Positions 31,994 through 39,580 of a stretch of 64,000 bases of DNA are shown piece by piece. The stretch spans positions 124,001 through 188,000 of the forward strand of contig NZ_JABBXA010000015.1 of NCBI RefSeq assembly GCF_014161445.1, in the 5' to 3' direction. The translations under genes were made by a program, and so were the position numbers. The notes under the pieces are model-generated. The model had not been told where the DNA came from and ran no database searches. It saw only the letters and a list, made by a program, of their open reading frames with translations. Every line of letters begins with the position of its first letter. Position 1 is the first letter of the stretch. The DNA comes from Microbispora sp. H13382. GTDB taxonomy: Bacteria > Actinomycetota > Actinomycetes > Streptosporangiales > Streptosporangiaceae.

Positions 31994-32422
31994 TCAGGCG
32001 AAGTCCTCCGGCGTGAACTCCCTCGGCTCGACCAGGACGAGCCAGTTGCCCTGGTTGTCGCGGACGACCGCCTCCACCCCGTACGGCCGCTCCTCGGGCT
32101 CCTGCAGGACCGTGACGCCCTTGGCGGTGAGTTCCTCGCAGGTCTTGCGGCAGTCGTCGACCCGCAGGCCGAGGCCGCCCATCTGCCCCTTCTCTAGCTG
32201 ACGGCGGTAGAAGCCGGCGGTCTCGGGGTCCTGCGGCGGTCCCGGCTTCATGAGCGTGAGCTCGAGCTCCGGGTGGTCGGGGTGGCAGACGGTGACCCAG
32301 CGGAAGTCCTCGCCCATGCTGATGTCGGTGCGCGGGACGAAGCCGAGCACGTCGACGTAGAAGTCCCGCGCCGCGTCCTGGTCGAGGCAGTACACGGTCG
32401 TCAGGGAGACATTCTTAATCAT
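31994..32422 (-). CDS. VOC-family protein (AraC-linked)
   Basis: A 142-residue glyoxalase-fold protein read from ATG 32422 (MIKNVSLTTVYCLDQDAARDFYVDVLGFVPRTDI). The second half contains GLGLRVDDCRKTCEELTAKG and ends DNQGNWLVLVEPREF. It resembles the bleomycin-resistance/dioxygenase-like VOC proteins often paired with AraC genes. The AraC gene lies 10 bp upstream. Ligand unknown. Confidence 0.88.
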   Translation of the reverse strand: MIKNVSLTTVYCLDQDAARDFYVDVLGFVPRTDISMGEDFRWVTVCHPDHPELELTLMKPGPPQDPETAGFYRRQLEKGQMGGLGLRVDDCRKTCEELTAKGVTVLQEPEERPYGVEAVVRDNQGNWLVLVEPREFTPEDFA

Positions 32423-32432
32423 GCCGAGGACG

Positions 32433-32924
32433 CTACTGCGACCCCTCTGACCTGGGCTTCTCCAAAATTGCACAATCCGGGGGCCCCTTCCGCGGCCCGG
32501 CCGTGCCCGTGAGGTCGAGCACTCCGCGCATGAACAGCCAGCACCCCGGGACATGCGGCCCGCCGCGCGCCGCCCACCGGTCGCGGTAACCGCTCGGGCT
32601 CTCCCCGACGAGCTGACGGAACTTGGCCGAGAACGACCCGAGGCTGGTGAACCCCACCGCCATGCAGATCTCGGTGACCGTGAGGTTGGCCCCGCGCAGC
32701 AGGTCCTGGGCCCGCTCGATGCGGCGCCGGGTCAGGTAGCGCATCGGCGTCTCGCCGTACGCCGCCTCGAAGCAGCGGACGAAGTAGAACTTGGAGATCC
32801 CGGCCACGGCCGCGAGCGCTTCGAGATCGAGCTCGCCGCGGTAATCGCGGTCGATGCGGTCCCTGGCCAGGCGCAGCCGCGGCAGCAACTCCACCGGCAC
32901 CCGTCGCTGTCCCCTCACGGCCAC
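32433..32924 (-). CDS. AraC-family regulator (short form)
   Basis: A 163-residue protein that is essentially the two-HTH AraC DNA-binding domain (LDLEALAAVAGISKFYFVRCFEAAYGETPMRYLTRRRIERAQDLLRGANLTVTEICMAVGFTSLGSFSAKFRQLVGESPSGYR) with a short tail and no large sensor domain. It lies 10 bp upstream of a VOC gene and probably controls that pair; the VOC protein may act as the ligand-binding partner, which is inference. I see no clear operator in front of it. Confidence 0.92.
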   Translation of the reverse strand: MAVRGQRRVPVELLPRLRLARDRIDRDYRGELDLEALAAVAGISKFYFVRCFEAAYGETPMRYLTRRRIERAQDLLRGANLTVTEICMAVGFTSLGSFSAKFRQLVGESPSGYRDRWAARGGPHVPGCWLFMRGVLDLTGTAGPRKGPPDCAILEKPRSEGSQ

Positions 32925-32933
32925 GTCACGACA

Positions 32934-33449
32934 CTAGCGCCCGGCCCCGACAGATCGTATCGGCCGCCACGCGGCCGCCGTCCAGCACGCGCCCCAGAGC
33001 AGGAAGAACGGCGACCACAGCAGCAGGTCCCACCGCGCCAGGTCGTGGGCGAGCGCGGCGTGCTCGGCGGGCACCGAGGAGACCCCGGCCAGCACCAGTG
33101 CGTCGCCGACGAACCCGAACCCCAGCGCTCCGGCCGACCGGGCGATCATCAAGATTCCCAGTGTCCAGGCGATCGCCGGCAGCAGCCGGCGCGGAAATGC
33201 CGCTTCCCGGGGACGGACGGTGGCCAGCGCCACGACGACACCGACAGCCGCGGCGCCGGCGAGCACCCAATGACTCGTCACGAACAGCGGATCGCGCGCG
33301 AGCAGCCGCTCGCGCAGCCCCGGCGGCAGGGGGTCCTTGTCGGCCAGCGCCCCGGCTCCCAGCGCCTGAGCGAGCTTCATCGATCCGTAGGCCGCGCAGC
33401 AGACCGCCGCGCCGTAGCCGCCCACCCGCGTCCAGTCAGCCCGCGACAC
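32934..33449 (-). CDS. Membrane protein, paired with upstream paralogue
   Basis: A 171-residue protein with four or five hydrophobic helices. Helix 1 carries a lysine (GAAVCCAAYGSMKLAQALG), followed by a short extracytoplasmic loop and helices at VTSHWVLAGAAAVGVVVALATV, IAWTLGILMIARSAGALGFGF and WSPFFLLWGACWTAAAW. It overlaps the preceding membrane protein gene by 14 bp and shares its general plan. No recognised function. Confidence 0.7.
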   Translation of the reverse strand: MSRADWTRVGGYGAAVCCAAYGSMKLAQALGAGALADKDPLPPGLRERLLARDPLFVTSHWVLAGAAAVGVVVALATVRPREAAFPRRLLPAIAWTLGILMIARSAGALGFGFVGDALVLAGVSSVPAEHAALAHDLARWDLLLWSPFFLLWGACWTAAAWRPIRSVGAGR

Positions 33450-33888
33450 GTCTCGTCGCTTTCGCGTATGACCGGAACATCTCAGCGAACAGCCCGATCA
33501 CGACGATGCCGAGCACGCCGTGATACCACTTCCAGCCCACACCCATGCCGATGAACCCGTCCAGGATCATGATGCCCGCGCCGCCTCCGACAGCCGCCAG
33601 CATCACGGCCAGCACGAGCAGCATCAGCGTCCTCGGCGCCGTGCGCCCGAGCGGCGTGACCGTGGCGAGGGCGACACACGCGCCCACGATTCCGGAGGCG
33701 GTCGCGAGCCACTGCGCGGTGGCCGCGTCCATGAGGTACCCCTGCGTCTCGGCGGCCGACACGGGCGGGCCGCCCGGGAAGCCGAGCCGGTCCTGCAGGG
33801 CGAAGGCGGCCTTCCCCGCGGCGTAGCCGAGGAACAACACGGCCAGCGCGTACGCCGGCCAACGTCGTGGGTGAGCGGAATCGAGCAT
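33436..33888 (-). CDS. Membrane protein, paired with downstream paralogue
   Basis: A 150-residue protein read from ATG 33888 (MLDSAHPRRWPAYALAVLFLGYAAGKAAFALQDRLGFPGGPPV) with four hydrophobic helices. Helix 1 contains the same lysine in a Gly/Ala-rich setting as the downstream protein, and a Q-W-L-A-T loop follows. The two genes overlap, suggesting a heteromeric membrane complex. The frame extends further upstream but without membrane character. Function unknown. Confidence 0.7.
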   Translation of the reverse strand: MLDSAHPRRWPAYALAVLFLGYAAGKAAFALQDRLGFPGGPPVSAAETQGYLMDAATAQWLATASGIVGACVALATVTPLGRTAPRTLMLLVLAVMLAAVGGGAGIMILDGFIGMGVGWKWYHGVLGIVVIGLFAEMFRSYAKATRRVAG

Positions 33889-33995
33889 GACTCGACCGTA
33901 GAAACGACGTGCCCGGCAGCACTCCCGTGTGCGGGGGAAACGCCTCCCCCCTGTGGGGGAGCGGCTCGCGGAGGGCACTCGGTCGGCGCGCAGAA

Positions 33996-34026
33996 GGCCG
34001 CCGCGGCGACGATCGCCACGGCGGCC
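33996..34026. terminator. Hairpin after the NCS2 permease gene
   Basis: GGCCGCCGCGGCGA and TCGCCACGGCGGCC pair with one mismatch around a short loop, starting 17 bp after the permease stop (minus strand). Likely terminator for the permease transcript. Confidence 0.6.
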
Positions 34027-34043
34027 TCCCGGTGAAACGCGGA

Positions 34044-35507
34044 TCAGCCCAGGCCGAGCAGGGTCTTGATGGGCTCGAGGGCGAAGTACACGACGAACAG
34101 CGCGCCGACCAGCCACATCAGGAAGTGCAGCTCGCGCGCCTTGCCGCGGAACACCTTGATGGCGATGTAGCTCACGAAGCCCGCGCCGATGCCGGCGGTG
34201 ATCGAGTACGTGAACGGCATGAGCACGATGGTCAGGAACGCGGGGATCGCGGTCTCGAAGTCACTGAAGTCGATCTCCTTGACCTGCGTCATCATCAGGA
34301 AACCGACGACCACGAGGGCCGGGGTCGCCGCCTCGAACGGCACGATCTCCGTCAGCGGGGCGAAGAACATGGCCAGCAGGAACAGCACACCGGTGACGAC
34401 GCTCGCCAGACCGGTGCGTGCGCCCTCGCCGACGCCCGCCGCCGACTCGATGTAGGTCGTGTTGGACGAGACACTGGCCGCGCCGCCGGCCGCCGCCGCG
34501 AGCGAGTCGACCAGCAGGATCTCCTTGGTGCGCTCGACGGTCCCGTCCTCCTGGACCAGGTTCGCCTGGCGGCCCACGCCGACGATGGTGCCCATCGTGT
34601 CGAAGAAGTCGGCGAGCATGAGCGTGAAGACGAACATCACGGCCGCCAGGCCGCCGATCTTGGCGAAGCTGCCGAACAGGCTGAACTGGCCGAGCAGCGA
34701 CAGGTCGGGCAGCTCGATGAAGTTCTTCGGCCACTCGGGCACGTTGAGCGACCACCCGTTGGGGTTGCTGCCGTCGGGGACCTGCGCCCCGATCTTGCCG
34801 ACCGCCTCGACGATCATGGCGAGCACTGTGGTGCCGACGATCCCGATCAGGATGGCGCCCTTGACCCTGCGGGCGACGAGGAAGGCCGTCACGAGCAGGC
34901 CGACGACGAAGACGAGGGTGGGCCAACCGGTCAGCGAGCCGTTGCCCAACGCGCCGAGCTTCACCGGAACCGTGGTGTTGCTCGCGTCCGGCATGCGCCG
35001 GACGAACCCGGCGTCGACGAACCCGATCAGCGCGATGAACAGGCCGATGCCGACGCTGATCGCGGTCTTGAGCTGTGCCGGGATCGCGTGGAACACCGCC
35101 ACCCGGAAGCCCGTCACCACGAGGATCGCGATGACGATGCCCTCCAGCACCACCAGGCCCATCGCGTCCTCCCACGACATCTGGCTGGCGATGCCGAAGG
35201 CGAGGAAGGCGTTCAGGCCGAGACCGGTCGCCAGGGCGAACGGCACCCGGCCGAAGACGCCCATGATGATCGTGAGGATGCCCGCCACGAACGCGGTGGC
35301 CGCGGCGACCAGCGCGATGTTGGGGTTCTCCCCGTCGCCGAGGAACTGGCCCGTCTTGTCCGCGACGGTGCCGATGATGAGCGGGTTGAGCACCACGATG
35401 TAGGCCATCGTGAAGAAGGTGGCGAAACCGCCGCGGACCTCCTGTCCGACGGTGGATCCACGGGCTGAGATGGAGAAGTATCGATCGAGAAAATTAGGGG
35501 TGTTCAT
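34044..35507 (-). CDS. NCS2-family purine permease (AzgA/GhxP-like)
   Basis: A 487-residue membrane transporter: RGSTVGQEVRGGFATFFTMAYIVVLNPLI is the typical AzgA-type start, followed by GLGLNAFLAF (TM3 half helix) and SVSSNTTYIESAAGVGEGARTGLASVVTG, the conserved core motif of the hypoxanthine/guanine/xanthine subgroup. It takes up purine bases by proton symport. I use ATG 35507; an upstream in-frame start exists at 35549. It is divergent from the DUF2530 gene. Confidence 0.93.
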   Translation of the reverse strand: MNTPNFLDRYFSISARGSTVGQEVRGGFATFFTMAYIVVLNPLIIGTVADKTGQFLGDGENPNIALVAAATAFVAGILTIIMGVFGRVPFALATGLGLNAFLAFGIASQMSWEDAMGLVVLEGIVIAILVVTGFRVAVFHAIPAQLKTAISVGIGLFIALIGFVDAGFVRRMPDASNTTVPVKLGALGNGSLTGWPTLVFVVGLLVTAFLVARRVKGAILIGIVGTTVLAMIVEAVGKIGAQVPDGSNPNGWSLNVPEWPKNFIELPDLSLLGQFSLFGSFAKIGGLAAVMFVFTLMLADFFDTMGTIVGVGRQANLVQEDGTVERTKEILLVDSLAAAAGGAASVSSNTTYIESAAGVGEGARTGLASVVTGVLFLLAMFFAPLTEIVPFEAATPALVVVGFLMMTQVKEIDFSDFETAIPAFLTIVLMPFTYSITAGIGAGFVSYIAIKVFRGKARELHFLMWLVGALFVVYFALEPIKTLLGLG

Positions 35508-35643
35508 GGGGTTCGCATTCACGCGCGCAGAGTCGCAGGCCCTTACCATCGGCGGAAAGAGCCAGGGGAGCAGCGTTGTCCTTTCGTGACTGGTTTGTCA
35601 TGAAGATACCGGCTCACCTGCGCGACCTTCTAAGCTGGCTGGC

Positions 35644-35904
35644 GTGAGCGAGCGCCACCCGGACCCCATGCCTCTCAGGACGAGGGACACCATCACGATC
35701 CTGACCGGAACGGTGTTGTGGGCGATCGCCCTCGCCGTCGTGCTGCTGGTGGTCAGACCGGCCGATCATCGCCCCGCCTGGGTCTGCGTCGTCGGCATCG
35801 GCCTCGGCCTGTTCGGGCTCTGGTACGTCCGCCGCCGCGACGCCCGGCTGGGTGAGGCCGCCCCCGTCGACGAGGTCACCGGATCGGAGCCCCGCCGCCC
35901 CTGA
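35644..35904 (+). CDS. DUF2530 membrane protein
   Basis: An 86-residue protein with two membrane helices (TITILTGTVLWAIALAVVLLVV and WVCVVGIGLGLFGLWYVRRRDARLG), the second ending in a basic cluster. This is the typical DUF2530 pattern, restricted to actinobacteria. GTG start at 35644. It is commonly found beside an NCS2 permease gene, as here. Function unknown. Confidence 0.88.
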   Translation: MSERHPDPMPLRTRDTITILTGTVLWAIALAVVLLVVRPADHRPAWVCVVGIGLGLFGLWYVRRRDARLGEAAPVDEVTGSEPRRP

Positions 35905-35918
35905 CCGCGGCCTCCCGC

Positions 35919-36896
35919 TCAGCGTGTCCCGTCGAGGAGCACCGCGATGCCGTCGAGAAGCCGCTGCAGGCCGAACTCGAACAGGGCGTCCATGTCGAGG
36001 TCGAATCCGCCGTCCGCGCTGAGCCGCTCGAACAGCGGCAGATCACCACCCGCCGTGATCGCCTCGAACGCCGATTGGTGGGCGTCCATCCACTCGTCGG
36101 CGTCCAGCCCGGTGAGCGCCTCGGCCTCCGCCTCGAACTCCAGGTTGATCGCGGTGCCGCGGATGTGGTTGAACACGGTGATGTAGGCGGTGAACATCGT
36201 CACCGGGTCGAGACCGTGACCGTCGAGAGCGCCGAGCACCCATTTCATGAACGGCAGCGCGCTGGGAATGACCTGCGGCCGTGTCACCGACATGGCCGAT
36301 GCGAGCCACGGATGCCGCCGGAACGTCGCCCACAGCATCCGGGAGGCCAGCTCGATCCTGCTGCGCCAGTGCCGGGGCGGCTCTTCGGGAAACCGCATCC
36401 GCCCGAAGATCGTGTCCATCATCTGGAGCAGCAGGGCGTCCTTGTCCGCGACGTGCCGGTACAGCGACATGGTCGCCACCCCGAGCTCGGCCGCCACGCG
36501 GCGCATCGAGACCGCCGCGAGCCCTTCGGCGTCGGCGACCGCGATGGCCGTCGTGGTGATCCGCTCGGGCGTGAGCACTCCGTCCGGGATGCTCCGCCGC
36601 GTTACCCGGGCGGGCGCCCCCGCCGGGGCCGCCGCGCCGTAGCCGCCCGCGGGCGGCGGCGCCGGACGATCACCTGTGCCGACGACCGTGCCGACGCCCG
36701 GTACGGCGCGGACGAGCCCCTCGCGGCGCAGCTCGGTGAGGACCTTCGTCGCGGTCGCCATCGCGACGCCCCACTCCCGGACGATCTCCCGGGTCGACGG
36801 CACGCGGTCGCCCGCCCGGAGCTCGCCCGCCTCGATCCGCCTGCGTATCTCGGCGGCGATCTCCTGGTAACGCCCTGCTCCCGGACCGGTCACCAC
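35919..36896 (-). CDS. GntR-TetR fusion regulator
   Basis: A 325-residue fusion: a GntR winged helix (residues 8-75, RYQEIAAEIRRRIEAGELRAGDRVPSTREIVREWGVAMATATKVLTELRREGLV), a Pro/Ala linker, then a full TetR protein with HTH (ITTTAIAVADAEGLAAVSMRRVAAELGVATMSLYRHVADKDALLLQMMD) and a TetR_C ligand domain. Both DNA-binding domains look intact. It is divergent from an FAD monooxygenase whose promoter region holds two GntR-like palindromes and one TetR-like palindrome, so it very probably represses that gene and itself. Confidence 0.93.
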   Translation of the reverse strand: MVTGPGAGRYQEIAAEIRRRIEAGELRAGDRVPSTREIVREWGVAMATATKVLTELRREGLVRAVPGVGTVVGTGDRPAPPPAGGYGAAAPAGAPARVTRRSIPDGVLTPERITTTAIAVADAEGLAAVSMRRVAAELGVATMSLYRHVADKDALLLQMMDTIFGRMRFPEEPPRHWRSRIELASRMLWATFRRHPWLASAMSVTRPQVIPSALPFMKWVLGALDGHGLDPVTMFTAYITVFNHIRGTAINLEFEAEAEALTGLDADEWMDAHQSAFEAITAGGDLPLFERLSADGGFDLDMDALFEFGLQRLLDGIAVLLDGTR

Positions 36897-36905
36897 ACCT
36901 CCCCC

Positions 36906-36915
36906 GCACTAGTGC
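36906..36915. promoter_or_regulatory. GntR-type operator, site 1
   Basis: GCACTAGTGC, a perfect 10-bp palindrome, 10 bp upstream of the fusion regulator's start. An identical palindrome lies 70 bp away at 36976-36985. Confidence 0.7.
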
Positions 36916-36975
36916 ACCACTGTAGCCGCGCACGCTGCGGCGACACCGCGCACCACCCGCCCACAGGTGGTTAGT

Positions 36976-36985
36976 GCACTAGTGC
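36976..36985. promoter_or_regulatory. GntR-type operator, site 2
   Basis: Second copy of GCACTAGTGC, overlapping another palindrome TAGTGCACTA at 36972-36981. Located mid-way in the divergent promoter between the fusion regulator and the monooxygenase. Confidence 0.7.
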
Positions 36986-37027
36986 TTCAGGTTCATTCTC
37001 CCAGGACAACGGCTTGTGCGCTGTATG

Positions 37028-37040
37028 TGTACGCCGTACA
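37028..37040. promoter_or_regulatory. TetR-type operator before monooxygenase
   Basis: TGTAC-GCC-GTACA, a perfect inverted repeat ending 9 bp before the monooxygenase ATG. This form is common for TetR-family regulators of flavin monooxygenases and pumps. It is distinct from the two GCACTAGTGC sites and may be read by the TetR half of the fusion protein. Confidence 0.7.
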
Positions 37041-37049
37041 GTGTGCACT

Positions 37050-38255
37050 ATGCCGAACAACGACATCCTCGTATCCGGCGGCGGAATCGCCGGACCCGTG
37101 CTGGCGTACTGGCTGAGCAGGGCCGGCTTCGCCGTCACGATCGTCGAGCGCGCGCCCGCTCCCCGCCCGGGCGGTCAGACCGTGGACCTGCGCGGCGCGG
37201 GCCGTACGGTGGTCGCCCGGATGGGCCTGCTGGACCAGGCGCGGGCGATCGCCGTCGAGCAGCGTGGCATCGCCGCCGTCGACAAGAAGGGCCGTATCAC
37301 GGCCCGCCTCCCGGCCGACAGCTTCGGCGGCGAGGGCATCGTCTCCGAGATCGAGATCCTGCGGGGTGACCTCGCCCGTCTCTTCTACGAGGCGTCGCTT
37401 CCGCACACCGAGTACGTGTTCGACGACACCGTCACCGGACTGGAGCAGGACGACGACGGGGTGAACGTCACCTTCGAGAAGTCCGCGCCGCGCCGGTTCT
37501 CGCTGGTCGTCGGCGCGGACGGGCTGCATTCGGCCGTACGCGCGCTGGCCTTCGGCCCGCACGCGCGCCACATCCACCCGCTGGGTCTCTACATCTCGTG
37601 GTTCACGGCGCACGACGAGCTGGACCTCGGCGGCTGGTACCAGATGTACAACGCCCCGGGCGGCCTCGTCGCCTCGGCGCGGCCCGGACGCCTGCCCGGC
37701 GAGGTCAAGGTCAGCTTCGGCTTCCGCTCCGGGCCGATCGCCTACGACCGCCGGGACGTCGCCGCACAGAAAGCGATCATCGCCGGCCGCTTCGCGGGCG
37801 CCGGGTGGGAGACGCCGCGGCTGCTGTCCGCGATGGCCGGCGCGTCCGACTTCTTCCTCGAGTCCGTGGGGCAGGTGCGTCTCGACCGATGGTCGCGCGG
37901 CCGGGTGGTGCTCCTCGGCGACGCCGGTTACTGCCCGACGCCGCTGACCGGTCTGGGCACCAGCCTCGCCCTGGTCGGCGCGTACGTCCTGGCCGGCGAA
38001 CTCGCCGCCACCGGCGACCACCGCGTGGCGCTGCGCAACTACGACCGGATCATGCGCCCCTACGTCGGCGAGGCGCAGAAGCTGCCGCCCGGCGGCGTGA
38101 ACGGCTTCGCGCCGTCCACCGCGCTCGCGATCCGGATGCGGACCGCCTCCATGCGCGCGATGACGCGCTGGCCGATGCGGAACCTGATCGCCTCGCAGTT
38201 CGCGAAGGCCTCGAGCATCGACCTGCCCGACTACGACCTGCCGGCCCTGCGCTGA
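37050..38255 (+). CDS. FAD-dependent monooxygenase
   Basis: A 401-residue group A flavoprotein: ILVSGGGIAGPVLAYWLSRAG at the N-terminus, the DG motif LVVGADGLHSAVR, and VVLLGDAGYCPTPLTGLGTSLALVGAYVLAGEL as the second FAD motif. It belongs to the same broad class as tetracycline-modifying TetX and rifamycin monooxygenase, but class membership does not fix the substrate. Controlled, by position and sites, by the divergent GntR-TetR fusion. Start ATG 37050 lies just after the TetR-type operator; GTGTGCAC precedes it and no clear ribosome site is visible, so a short-leader transcript is possible. Confidence 0.92.
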   Translation: MPNNDILVSGGGIAGPVLAYWLSRAGFAVTIVERAPAPRPGGQTVDLRGAGRTVVARMGLLDQARAIAVEQRGIAAVDKKGRITARLPADSFGGEGIVSEIEILRGDLARLFYEASLPHTEYVFDDTVTGLEQDDDGVNVTFEKSAPRRFSLVVGADGLHSAVRALAFGPHARHIHPLGLYISWFTAHDELDLGGWYQMYNAPGGLVASARPGRLPGEVKVSFGFRSGPIAYDRRDVAAQKAIIAGRFAGAGWETPRLLSAMAGASDFFLESVGQVRLDRWSRGRVVLLGDAGYCPTPLTGLGTSLALVGAYVLAGELAATGDHRVALRNYDRIMRPYVGEAQKLPPGGVNGFAPSTALAIRMRTASMRAMTRWPMRNLIASQFAKASSIDLPDYDLPALR

Positions 38256-38295
38256 AGCCCGACAGATGCAGCCGCCGGGCGACGACCTGACCCGG

Positions 38296-38697
38296 TCAGT
38301 AGGCGGGTTCCCACCACGTCAGGTGGCCGGTCGCCTCGGCCACCGGCTCGATGATCTCCCATGCCTCGGCGATCAGCCCGTCGTCGAGCCGCCAGATGTC
38401 GACGACCGCGATCTCCGGCCCGGCACCGGGCAGCCTGCGCCGCGAGTGCAGCACAACGTGATCGCCGTCGGCCACCACGTGCCGGATCTCCACCTGCATG
38501 CCGGCGAGCGGCCCGAGCGCGGTGCGGACGGCGGCGAGCCATTCCGCCTTGGTCCTCGATGTCGCATCCGGCCGGTGGTGGACGAAGTCGTCGCTCAGCG
38601 ACCGCGCGAGCGCGTCGACGTCACCCGTCGCGACCAGCGCCGCCAGCGCCCGTCGCACGATGCTCTTGTTGTCTGTGGTCATGTCCTTGGCAGGCAT
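38296..38697 (-). CDS. SnoaL/NTF2-like protein
   Basis: A 133-residue protein of the cone-shaped NTF2 fold: helix IVRRALAALVATGDVDALARSLSDDFVHHRP, then beta strands EIRHVVADGDHVVLHSRR and IAVVDIWRLDDGLIAEAWEII. SnoaL-like polypeptides are isomerases, cyclases or binding proteins of small hydrophobic molecules. It is divergent from an XRE/MmyB regulator with a shared symmetric site, so it is the likely regulated partner. ATG 38682 is an alternative start. Confidence 0.85.
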   Translation of the reverse strand: MPAKDMTTDNKSIVRRALAALVATGDVDALARSLSDDFVHHRPDATSRTKAEWLAAVRTALGPLAGMQVEIRHVVADGDHVVLHSRRRLPGAGPEIAVVDIWRLDDGLIAEAWEIIEPVAEATGHLTWWEPAY

Positions 38698-38730
38698 GGA
38701 CGGCAGTGTTTCCGCCTCGGCGTGGATTGT

Positions 38731-38751
38731 CGATGAAGTGGCATTTCATCG
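38731..38751. promoter_or_regulatory. Inverted repeat between SnoaL and XRE/MmyB genes
   Basis: CGATGAA and TTCATCG, perfect 7-bp arms with a 7-bp spacer, in the 88-bp divergent gap. Candidate operator for the XRE/MmyB regulator. Confidence 0.65.
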
Positions 38752-38785
38752 GCGTACGGCTCGCGCGGGAGTAGCATCGGCGGCC

Positions 38786-39580
38786 ATGCACACGGTCGGG
38801 GAACTGCTGCGGCAGTGGCGTCACCATCGGCGGATCAGCCAGCTGGATCTCGCGATCGCCGCCGACGTCTCGGCTCGTCACATCAGCCTGGTGGAAACCG
38901 GCAAGTCCAACCCGAGCGCCGACATGATCGTGCGGCTCGCCGAACGGCTCGACGTGCCCTTGCGCGAGCGCAACCGGTTGTTGCTCGCCGCCGGCTTCGC
39001 ACCCCGCTACGCCGAACGGCCGCTCGACGGGGATACGCTGTCCGCGGCCCGGGGTGCGATCGGGAGGGTCCTGCGCGCGCACGAGCCGTATCCCGCGCTG
39101 GTCGTCGATCACCGGTGGAACATCGTGATGACCAACGACGCCCTCGGCCCGTTCCTCGCACACGTCGCGCCCGATCTGCTGCGGCCGCCGATCAACATGG
39201 TGCGGCTCGGGCTGGACCCGCGCGGGCTCGCTCCGCACATCGTCAACCTGGCCGAGGTGCGTGCGCTGCTGCGGATCCGCATCCGGCGTCAGCTCGCCGT
39301 CGCCCCCGGCGACGAGCTGGCCGCGCTCTACGAGGAGTTGCTGGCACCCGGCGCGGGCCCCGGCTGTGCGGACGTGAGTCATCCGATGGAGTCCGAGGTC
39401 GCAGTTCCGATGATCTTCCGCTTCGGCGGACGCGAACTACGGCTGTTCTCGACCACCACCACGTTCGGCACCCCGATGGACATCACCCTGGACGAGGTCG
39501 CGATCGAGTCGTACTACCCGGCGGACGCGGAGACCGCCGCGTACTTCACCGCGTCCGGCCGGGTCTCCTACGACGCTTAG
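38786..39580 (+). CDS. XRE regulator with MmyB-like ligand domain
   Basis: A 264-residue protein: Cro/C1-type HTH (LLRQWRHHRRISQLDLAIAADVSARHISLVETGKSNPSADMIVRLAERLDVPLRERNRLLLAAG) and the MLTR_LBD/MmyB ligand-binding domain (YPALVVDHRWNIVMTNDAL ... LFSTTTTFGTPMDITLDEVAIESYYPAD). This family often regulates short oxidoreductase or NTF2-like genes next to it. It is divergent from the SnoaL-like gene, and its stop codon overlaps the stop of the convergent sacsin-like gene (TTAG at 39577-39580). Confidence 0.93.
   Translation: MHTVGELLRQWRHHRRISQLDLAIAADVSARHISLVETGKSNPSADMIVRLAERLDVPLRERNRLLLAAGFAPRYAERPLDGDTLSAARGAIGRVLRAHEPYPALVVDHRWNIVMTNDALGPFLAHVAPDLLRPPINMVRLGLDPRGLAPHIVNLAEVRALLRIRIRRQLAVAPGDELAALYEELLAPGAGPGCADVSHPMESEVAVPMIFRFGGRELRLFSTTTTFGTPMDITLDEVAIESYYPADAETAAYFTASGRVSYDA

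Noticed and set aside
26470..38255. Calling either FAD monooxygenase TetX or rifamycin monooxygenase
   Set aside because: Motifs show only the general flavin monooxygenase class; no substrate-specific residues can be judged by eye.
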